DNA from: Helicobacteraceae bacterium
GTDB taxonomy: Bacteria > Campylobacterota > Campylobacteria > Campylobacterales > Sulfurimonadaceae
Direction: 5' to 3'
Assembly (NCBI GenBank): GCA_947498025.1
Contig: CANMJR010000019.1
Span: 1 to 55,377 of the forward strand
DNA: 55,377 bases
In this document: positions 49,682 to 55,377 of the stretch, in pieces
Layout: each line of letters opens with the position of its first letter
How positions within the stretch are numbered: position 1 is the stretch's first letter
Notes under the pieces: model-generated
Told to the model about the DNA's origin: nothing
Databases searched by the model: none
What the model saw: the letters and a program-made list of their open reading frames with translations, nothing else
Made by a program: the position numbers and the translations under genes

Positions 49682-49790
49682 TTTTCGCTTTGCGAAAAGC
49701 GCTTCGTTTGTTTTCGTAGCTTTAGGGGGTTGTAGGGACAATATGCAGCAGCCGCTAAAACGGACGCGTTCGTTTTAGTGCGTAACATCA
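49682..49790. repeat. Two-hairpin intergenic repeat, copy 2
   Basis: Hairpin A (49682-49688 with 49692-49698), 'gtagctttaggg', 'gcagcagcc', hairpin B (49753-49762 with 49771-49780, loop gacgcgtt) and 'taacatca'. Compared with copy 1, one stem position is a C-G pair there and an A-T pair here, and one A-T pair is G-T here, so pairing is kept while sequence changes. Confidence 0.75.
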
Positions 49791-50138
49791 TTTGAGTATG
49801 GCTGGGTCTTTTTGACTAATAATGCCATCAGGAGTTGTAAGTAGGAGTTCTATCTCTGAGTGCAGGTACTCAGAACTGGTGAGCGGTGTGAAATTTTTAT
49901 CTTCAAAAGCAGATTTTTTAGCATTATAAACTATATCTTCTAGCAAAGTTTTTGAAGCCTCTTGAGAGGAGTAGGAGCCTCTAAGCTCATGGTTGAGATA
50001 AATATTTACGGTTGTAGCTATTTTCTCATTCAAAAGAGGATGTTCCTCTAAGAGAGTTTTTCTGTCTATTGTTCTTTGTGCTTCAAAAACTTCATGGATT
50101 GAATCACGGGCGAGTTGAAGCAAAACAGAGCGAGACAT
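49788..50138 (-). CDS. Short AMMECR1-like protein
   Basis: 116 residues resembling the N-terminal part of the AMMECR1 family: 'LLQLARDSIHEVF' start, 'ATTVNIYLNHELRGSY', 'NAKKSAFEDKNFTPLTSSE' and 'EIELLLTTPDG'. The family's conserved LRGCIG is changed to LRGSYS here, and the C-terminal half of the usual 180-200 residues is missing. It may be a short functional form or a truncation. Stop TGA lies within the two-hairpin repeat. It begins 1 bp after the antiporter stop, so it is probably co-transcribed with that gene from upstream. Confidence 0.75.
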   Translation of the reverse strand: MSRSVLLQLARDSIHEVFEAQRTIDRKTLLEEHPLLNEKIATTVNIYLNHELRGSYSSQEASKTLLEDIVYNAKKSAFEDKNFTPLTSSEYLHSEIELLLTTPDGIISQKDPAILK

Positions 50139-50139
50139 C

Positions 50140-51303
50140 TCATTCCACCTTTGTTTTATAGATTATTGAAATTAAGAACTTTAATAAACTCATAATAATT
50201 ATACCAGATAACATACCTGCTACGACAAATGAGAGATATTCATTATGAGATATGAGTGAAGCTTCGTAAGAGATGGTTGCTATCGCTATAATAAATGTCA
50301 GAGGCATGGAGTCTCCGAGCGCCAATAAAAAAGTTTCAACAGGGTTTAAATGTTTACTATATGCAAGATAAGAGCTGACTACCCTGACAAAAATCATAGC
50401 AGAGAGTATCAGAAGTGCACGGTAGATAACTTCCGTGCTAAAAATCATATTTAAATCGAGCGTTGTACCGACATAAATAAAAAATACAGGAACTAAAAAA
50501 CCAAATCCGACCTTATGAAGTATATGCGGCAAATCTTTTTTATGCTCAAAAAAGTTTGAAATATAGATACCCGCAAAGAAGGCACCCAAAACCATGTCAA
50601 TATGAAGTATTTTCATAACGGTAATAAGTATAATGAAAAATGCAATACTCACTCGAACACTTTGAGCCTTAGAATCATCCTCCGGCATAAGAAGTTTTTT
50701 GAGTTCAGGATACCACCAAAATAGAATATTTAAGATTTTAAAAGAGTAATAGAATAAAAGTAAAACGGCAAAAAATATAAATATATTTTTATAAAATTGG
50801 AAAGTTACACCGAAATGAATATAGGACTCATACATAACTATCGCAGAAATACTGAGTATTTCACCCAGAACCCCTACAATTAGAACTATTTCAAGCCATT
50901 TAAACTTTTTTCCCTGTTCATTTATAAGAGCCATAATCATCCCGAGAGAGACAATCGGTATGGCAACGATATAAACAGGATTGAGGTCAAAAAAGAGATA
51001 TATAGAGAATGATAATCCATAGAGAGTTATAAAATAGATAATTGCACTGTTGAGGAGCTTGCCTTTTTTTGCTGCAAATTGTTTGAGGTCTATCTCTAAT
51101 CCTGCTAAAAACATGAGATAAAAAAAGCCTATTTTGGCAATACTTTTAAAAAGTTCATTACCGGTATCAAAAAAACCAAACCATACTGCCAATGCACCAA
51201 GAATAATCTCTACAACTACGACCGGCAGTTTTGTAACATTTGAAAAAATGGGTGAGATTACAATTAAAAAGGCTATCCCGATAAAAAGTACAGAACTGCT
51301 CAT
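50140..51303 (-). CDS. Cation:proton antiporter (CPA2/NhaP-KefB type)
   Basis: 387 residues with about 11-12 TM segments. Family marks: 'LPVVVVEIILGALAVWFG' at the start, 'IGFFYLMFLAGLEIDLKQF' and 'IDMVLGAFFAGIYISN', with an Asp in a transport helix. No C-terminal TrkA-N domain is attached, so it is a membrane-only exchanger. Moves Na+ or K+ against H+ for pH and ion balance. It lies 8 bp after bioB on the same strand; the two appear co-transcribed though unrelated in function. Confidence 0.9.
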   Translation of the reverse strand: MSSSVLFIGIAFLIVISPIFSNVTKLPVVVVEIILGALAVWFGFFDTGNELFKSIAKIGFFYLMFLAGLEIDLKQFAAKKGKLLNSAIIYFITLYGLSFSIYLFFDLNPVYIVAIPIVSLGMIMALINEQGKKFKWLEIVLIVGVLGEILSISAIVMYESYIHFGVTFQFYKNIFIFFAVLLLFYYSFKILNILFWWYPELKKLLMPEDDSKAQSVRVSIAFFIILITVMKILHIDMVLGAFFAGIYISNFFEHKKDLPHILHKVGFGFLVPVFFIYVGTTLDLNMIFSTEVIYRALLILSAMIFVRVVSSYLAYSKHLNPVETFLLALGDSMPLTFIIAIATISYEASLISHNEYLSFVVAGMLSGIIIMSLLKFLISIIYKTKVE

Positions 51304-51311
51304 CTCTACTC

Positions 51312-52154
51312 CTAAACGGCCGCGGCAATGTGAAGATTGAGAGACTTTAACATCTCTAAATCCTTATTCATATCTCTGCCGTTTGTTGTGAGATAGTTTC
51401 CTATGACGATTGAATTTGCGCCGTATGCAAAAATCTCATCTTGTCTTGTACCGAACATAAGCTCTCGTCCGCCTGCCACCATTATTCGCTCGGCATGCGG
51501 GATTGTCTCTCTTGTCAGTTTTATAAGTTCTAATGCCTCATCAACGCTTAGAGGATTTGGCTGAAGTTCAAGAGCTTCATTGTGATGATAAAAGTTTATA
51601 GGAACTGAGGTTGGATGCAGTGTGTTCAAAGAATTTAACATGGAAATTCTATCCTCATGTGACTCCCCAAGACCAAAAATACCGCCAGAGATGAGCACCA
51701 TCCCAGCCTTGTTTACACTCTCGCAAGTCTCATATCTCTCCTGCCATGTATGCGTTGTACAAATCTCTTTATAAAACTCTTCTGAGGTCTCCAAATTGTG
51801 GTTATACGCTTTTATTCCAGCCTCTTTTAAAATCAGAAGCTGTTCAAGCGTGGCTGTTCCGTTACATGCTATAAGTCTTAGTTCCGGTGCAACTTCACTT
51901 ACGGCTCGTGCGACTGCGCAGACAAATTCAAGAGTTTTATCGTTTAGCCCTTTGTCGGCGGTAACCAAACAAAAACCCAAAGCACCATGGTCTCTGGCAT
52001 GCTTTGCCTCTTGTACAATCTCATCGAGCGGTTTTTTTTTGTAGCGTGCTACATCTGCTTTGTATTGTACGCTTTGGGAACAAAATTTACAATCTTCATT
52101 ACATGTTCCGCTATTTATATTACAGATAGAGCAGAGAAAAATTTTTTGATTCAT
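51312..52154 (-). CDS. bioB: Biotin synthase BioB (short epsilonproteobacterial form)
   Basis: 280 residues. Radical SAM cluster CX3CX2C in 'NINSGTCNEDCKFCSQSVQY', then 'EAKHARDHGALGFCLVTADKG' (21 residues, about 50-70), 'YNHNLETSEEFY', 'MVLISGGIFGLGES' and 'AGGRELMFG', the ligand set of the second (2Fe-2S) cluster. It inserts sulfur into dethiobiotin. Length is about 40 residues less than E. coli BioB, as is usual in Campylobacterota. Start ATG 52154 overlaps the phosphoesterase stop (ATGA). Confidence 0.94.
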   Translation of the reverse strand: MNQKIFLCSICNINSGTCNEDCKFCSQSVQYKADVARYKKKPLDEIVQEAKHARDHGALGFCLVTADKGLNDKTLEFVCAVARAVSEVAPELRLIACNGTATLEQLLILKEAGIKAYNHNLETSEEFYKEICTTHTWQERYETCESVNKAGMVLISGGIFGLGESHEDRISMLNSLNTLHPTSVPINFYHHNEALELQPNPLSVDEALELIKLTRETIPHAERIMVAGGRELMFGTRQDEIFAYGANSIVIGNYLTTNGRDMNKDLEMLKSLNLHIAAAV

Positions 52155-52672
52155 GATGTAACTCTTTTATACAAAAATTCTTTTGCTATAAATGTATCAG
52201 ATTTTTTATCTCTTGCGTAGTAGGTTACCAAAAAGTTTGTATCGCTAATTTCAAGCATGGCACACTCTGAGAGAGGTTTGTTCCTTGCACAACACTCTCC
52301 GGAGTTCAGAAAGAGAGTTCCATTTATAAACTCACATGAAAACTCATGTGTATGCCCGGATATAACTACTTCTGCATCTGGTGTCATGTAAAAAGGGAGG
52401 TGCATAAGTTTAAATTTTGTATTGCCCAGCTTGAAGTAGTGAGGTTCTTGTACAAGGTTATAGTTTGGGTGGTATTGCACAAGATGGGCATCGTTATTTC
52501 CATAGACGGCTACATATTTTTTAGTAGAGTTTTTTAGAAGTTCCAGTACCTCCTGCTCTACAATATCACCTGCATGGATTATAAATTCAGCACCATTTTC
52601 TAGGAGCATATTAAGAGCTTTTGAAGCTTTTTTAACTTTTTTATGCGTATCTGATAGGATGCCGATTTTCAT
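52151..52672 (-). CDS. YfcE/MJ0936-family metallophosphoesterase
   Basis: 173 residues. Dimetal phosphoesterase motifs 'IGILSDTHKK' (DXH), 'IIHAGDIVEQEV' (GD), 'YGNNDAH' (GNXD), 'SGHTHEFS' (GHXH) and 'LNSGECC' are intact. Such enzymes hydrolyse small phosphodiesters; the physiological substrate is unknown. Lies between topA and bioB on the same strand, 7 bp after topA and overlapping bioB by 4 bp, so the three form one transcription unit. Confidence 0.93.
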   Translation of the reverse strand: MKIGILSDTHKKVKKASKALNMLLENGAEFIIHAGDIVEQEVLELLKNSTKKYVAVYGNNDAHLVQYHPNYNLVQEPHYFKLGNTKFKLMHLPFYMTPDAEVVISGHTHEFSCEFINGTLFLNSGECCARNKPLSECAMLEISDTNFLVTYYARDKKSDTFIAKEFLYKRVTS

Positions 52673-52679
52673 ATTGAAA

Positions 52680-54899
52680 TTACTTTATCTCTTCTTTTGG
52701 TGTTCTGACTTTACATTTCACACACTCATAAACTTCTTTGTTTCTGTAAACTCTCTCTGCTAAAACGCCGCTACACCCTTTTTCTTTACATTTTATTGTG
52801 CTTGGTTCGAATTTGCTTATAAATTTACATTTAGGGTAGGCTTCACATCCCCAAAATGCACCGCGAAATGACTGTTTCCAGAGAAGTTTTCCGCCGCAAT
52901 CCGGGCATGGAATATCTGAAGTTTTACTCTCAGTTGCCATGCTTTTTGTATTCTTACACTCCGGATAGCCGCTGCATGCCAAAAATTTGCCGTTTCTGCC
53001 GCTTTTTATAATCATATCTTTGCCGCATTTGTCGCATTTCTCATCGCTGAGTTCTACTTTTGCCTCTACCTTATTTCCCTCTTCATCTACCTGCTCTGTA
53101 TATTTACACTTTGGAAAACCGCTGCAGGCTACAAAAGTTCCAAATCTGCCGGAGCGAAGAAGCAGCTCTTCACCGCATTTAGGGCAATTTTTCCCTGTTG
53201 GTTCTGCTATTTTGAGTGATACGATTTTGTCTTTAGCCTCATCTACCTGTGCCACAAAAGGAAAGTAGAAGTCACTTAAAAGTTTTTGCCAATCCACTTG
53301 CCCTTCTGCAACTTCATCCAGTTTCTCCTCCATGTTTGCAGTAAAAGAGATGTCAACAATATTTGCAAAGTTTTTTTCTAAAATTTCTGTTACTGTAAAA
53401 GCCATCTCGGTTGGAATAATCTGTTTGTTTTCAATGCTTACATAGGTGCGGCTGCTGAGTGTTGCAACCGTCGGAGCATAGGTTGATGGTCGCCCGACTC
53501 CTTCGGATTCGAGTTTTTTAATCAAAGATGCTTCAGAGTATCTTGCTGGTGGCTCTGTAAAGTGCTGCTCCGGTTTTATGCTTTGAAGGTCAATTTTTTC
53601 GCCCTCTTTGAGCGTTGGAAGGAGTTTATCTTTGTCTTCGGCTCCTGTGAGCGCATAGAAACCGTCAAAAAGCAGCTTTCTTCCGGTTACCTTGTATTCA
53701 TTGTTTGAACCTTTTAAAATAATACTTTGTTGCTCAAAAAGTGCATCATTCATCTGACATGCCATAAATCTCTCATAGATAAGCGTGTAGAGTTTAATCT
53801 CATCACCTTTTAAAAACTTTTGTGCAATTTCCGGTGTAAAATTAAGCATTGTGGGGCGAATAGCCTCGTGCGCTTCTTGTGCGCCTTTTGCTTTTTTGTT
53901 ATAAACTTTCGGTTCGTTTGGCAAATATTTTGCACCGAATCTGCTGAGAATTGCCTCTCTAACAGATTCTATAGCTTCACCGGCTAAGTTGAGAGAATCT
54001 GTTCTCATGTAGGTAATAACACCCGAAGTTCCATCGGGAGTTTTTACACCCTCGTAAAGCGTTTGCGCCACCATCATAGTTTTTTTAGGAGTAAATCCTA
54101 GTTTGCTTGATGCAGTTTGTTGTAGGGTGGATGTCATAAACGGTGGTGGAGTTGAACTTTTTCTTTGCTTCGTTTCAATCGCTTCAATTATAAACGAATC
54201 ACTTTTTACACTCTCTACTATAGAAGAGGCTTCATCTTTATTGTGAATTGAGAGTTTTGAGAGCTTGTCACCTTGATGCACTACTAAACTTGCTTCTATA
54301 TCTTTTTTAAATAGAGTGTCTATAGTCCAATACTCCTCTGGAACAAAAGCTCGTATCTCTCTCTCGCGGTCAACAACAAGTTTAAGAGTAGAGGATTGAA
54401 CACGCCCGCCGGAGAGTCCTTTTTGAATTTTTGAACTAAGAAGAGGAGAGAGTTTATACCCAACAACACGGTCAAGAAGACGACGAGCTTGTTGAGCGTT
54501 TACCATGTCCATATCAATTTTACGGGCATTTTCGAGTGCATGGTTGATTGCAGTTTTTGTAATCTCATGAAAAACAATACGAGGAAGCCCAGCAGGGTCT
54601 TTTTTTATTGCCTGTGCAATATGCCAACCAATTGCCTCACCCTCGCGATCCTCATCGGTCGCGATATAAATTGTGTCACACTTTTTGGCTAAAGCGGTTA
54701 TCTCTTTGACTGTAGCAGCATTCTCTTTTGCTACACTATAGGCAGGAATAAGCTGATTATTCTCATCAATTGTTATTCCAAAGCGGGATTTTGGTAAATC
54801 TCTAATGTGCCCTTTCGAGGCAATGACCTCATAATCCTTGCCTAAAAAGTTTTTAATAGTCCTAGCTTTAGCGGGTGATTCGACGATAATTAAGTTCAA
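52680..54899 (-). CDS. topA: DNA topoisomerase I TopA
   Basis: 739 residues, type IA topoisomerase that relaxes negative supercoils. TOPRIM domain: 'LIIVESPAKARTIKNFLG' and 'YIATDEDREGEAIGWH'. Active-site Tyr is in 'VITYMRTDSLNLAG', and 'SRTYVSIENKQIIPTEMA' marks the core end. The C-terminus holds four Cys4 zinc ribbons: 'CPKCGEELLLRSG', 'CDKCGKDMIIKSG', 'CPDCGGKLLWKQ' and a final 'CKEKGCSGV...CVKC'. Length and layout are typical of the epsilon group. It heads the topA-phosphoesterase-bioB unit. Confidence 0.96.
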   Translation of the reverse strand: MNLIIVESPAKARTIKNFLGKDYEVIASKGHIRDLPKSRFGITIDENNQLIPAYSVAKENAATVKEITALAKKCDTIYIATDEDREGEAIGWHIAQAIKKDPAGLPRIVFHEITKTAINHALENARKIDMDMVNAQQARRLLDRVVGYKLSPLLSSKIQKGLSGGRVQSSTLKLVVDREREIRAFVPEEYWTIDTLFKKDIEASLVVHQGDKLSKLSIHNKDEASSIVESVKSDSFIIEAIETKQRKSSTPPPFMTSTLQQTASSKLGFTPKKTMMVAQTLYEGVKTPDGTSGVITYMRTDSLNLAGEAIESVREAILSRFGAKYLPNEPKVYNKKAKGAQEAHEAIRPTMLNFTPEIAQKFLKGDEIKLYTLIYERFMACQMNDALFEQQSIILKGSNNEYKVTGRKLLFDGFYALTGAEDKDKLLPTLKEGEKIDLQSIKPEQHFTEPPARYSEASLIKKLESEGVGRPSTYAPTVATLSSRTYVSIENKQIIPTEMAFTVTEILEKNFANIVDISFTANMEEKLDEVAEGQVDWQKLLSDFYFPFVAQVDEAKDKIVSLKIAEPTGKNCPKCGEELLLRSGRFGTFVACSGFPKCKYTEQVDEEGNKVEAKVELSDEKCDKCGKDMIIKSGRNGKFLACSGYPECKNTKSMATESKTSDIPCPDCGGKLLWKQSFRGAFWGCEAYPKCKFISKFEPSTIKCKEKGCSGVLAERVYRNKEVYECVKCKVRTPKEEIK

Positions 54900-55010
54900 A
54901 TAGCTTTCCTATATATAAAGAATAGTGGTTTTTAGTGTCGGAAGTGTATCAAAAAAGTTTAAATAATAAAAATGACTCTTAAATTATTAGATTTAAATCT
55001 GAACATTAAT

Positions 55011-55037
55011 TAAAGTTATATTTTTTAATACCGATAT
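55011..55037 (+). promoter_or_regulatory. FliA (sigma-28)-type flagellin promoter
   Basis: TAAAGTTA (55011-55018), 11-bp spacer, ACCGATAT (55030-55037). This is close to the TAAAGTTT-N11-GCCGATAA consensus for flagellar sigma-28 and lies about 80 bp before the flagellin ATG. Confidence 0.85.
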
Positions 55038-55080
55038 AAGTTGTAATTAACAAGGAAGTTAATAAACTTTGACAAACAGC

Positions 55081-55097
55081 AAGAGCGCAAGGCTCTT
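55081..55097 (+). promoter_or_regulatory. Leader hairpin before the flagellin gene
   Basis: 6-bp perfect stem AAGAGC/GCTCTT with a 5-nt loop, in the 5' leader, 7 nt before the AAAAAGGA ribosome site. It may stabilise the mRNA or tune translation. Confidence 0.5.
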
Positions 55098-55115
55098 ACC
55101 CAAAAAGGATTTAAC

Positions 55116-55377
55116 ATGGGATTTAGAATAAACACAAATGTTGGTGCAATGAATGCACACATGCAAGCTACAATGAATAATGTTGGACTTGATAAAAGTC
55201 TTAATGCATTAAGCTCAGGTCTAAGAATAAATAAAGCGGCTGATGATTCGGCAGGTTTGGCAATTGCGAATAAACTCTCCTCTCAGTCACAAGGTTTAGG
55301 TCAGGCTATTAAAAATGCAAATGATAGTATTGGTATGGTTCAAACAGTTGATGGAGCATTGGCAGAATATAGCAATA
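55116..55377 (+). CDS. Flagellin (C-terminus outside window)
   Basis: The first 87 codons of a flagellin: '[20 protein letters not shown]' and the coiled-coil D0/D1 segment '[20 protein letters not shown]' followed by '[14 protein letters not shown]' and '[20 protein letters not shown]'. It is the filament subunit, exported unfolded by the flagellar type III system. ATG 55116 has AAGGA at 55105-55109. A sigma-28 promoter lies upstream, so it is a late flagellar gene. The gene continues past the window end. Confidence 0.97.
   Translation, partial: MGFRINTNVGAMNAHMQATMNNVGLDKSLNALSSGLRINKAADDSAGLAIANKLSSQSQGLGQAIKNANDSIGMVQTVDGALAEYSN

Overview
The window looks like a free-living, motile Campylobacterota (epsilonproteobacterial) chromosome, closest in character to Sulfurimonas or Sulfuricurvum. 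This rests on AT-rich DNA with AT-rich spacers, many short-spaced operons, a sulfide:quinone-reductase-like flavoprotein, several c-type haem proteins, the short form of BioB, typical epsilon chemoreceptor and histidine-kinase architectures, and a FliA(sigma-28)-type promoter before a flagellin gene. Assignment is by recognition of families, not by a database search. No rRNA, tRNA, CRISPR array, integrase or intact transposase was seen.

Layout. 1-5.4 kb: a chemoreceptor with a NIT domain (cut by the window edge), a truncated-looking acyltransferase, a cupin and a haem-containing sensor kinase. 5.4-7.9 kb: a three-gene accessory insert bounded by an 18-bp perfect direct repeat. 7.9-11.2 kb: a radical SAM protein and a diguanylate cyclase with two periplasmic binding domains. 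11.1-19.7 kb (minus strand): a cobalamin late-pathway cluster (cbiB, cobQ, a CobD-like aminotransferase, an APH-fold kinase, a Cys-rich protein), interrupted by a plus-strand four-gene secretion-like operon at 13.9-16.4 kb and by one unknown membrane protein. 20.2-26.6 kb: a Cyc2-like cytochrome-porin fusion, then a haem/PAS sensor, a WD40 protein and an HD-GYP phosphodiesterase. 26.6-32.1 kb (minus): a btuB-btuF-btuD-btuC-cbiA operon for corrinoid uptake and remodelling. 32.6-37.3 kb: an 11-mer repeat (LEA-like) exported protein, a small cytochrome with an orphan HlyD-type adaptor, an Lnb/DUF4105-like protein and a DUF3015-like protein. 37.4-52.7 kb: mostly metabolic and maintenance genes (SQR-like, EamA, a HhH-GPD glycosylase, pseudouridine synthase, AsnB, methyltransferase, PanE, MsrA, a flavin reductase, an antiporter, BioB, a phosphoesterase) plus a SIR2-TPR candidate defence gene. 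52.7-55.4 kb: topA and the start of a flagellin gene.

Most interesting region: 13.75-16.4 kb. Four consecutive plus-strand genes encode (1) a 122-residue exported protein that carries a Sec signal peptide and, internally, a motif matching the double-glycine leader of C39-processed peptides, followed by a hydrophobic 47-residue tail, (2) a small outer-membrane beta-barrel, (3) a larger barrel and (4) an exported stand-alone C39 cysteine peptidase with its catalytic residues. It looks like a periplasmic processing and export route for a hydrophobic peptide. It is preceded by an (AG)8 tract that could act as a promoter spacer and by a UUCG-capped hairpin, and it sits next to a decayed copy of the 3' part of the CobD-like gene. 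This suggests that it was inserted there together with a replacement gene end.

Other second-look items include a covarying two-hairpin intergenic repeat present twice, nested inverted repeats upstream of the cytochrome-porin, a gene that seems to need a non-canonical start codon, and a candidate non-orthologous threonine kinase in the cobalamin cluster.
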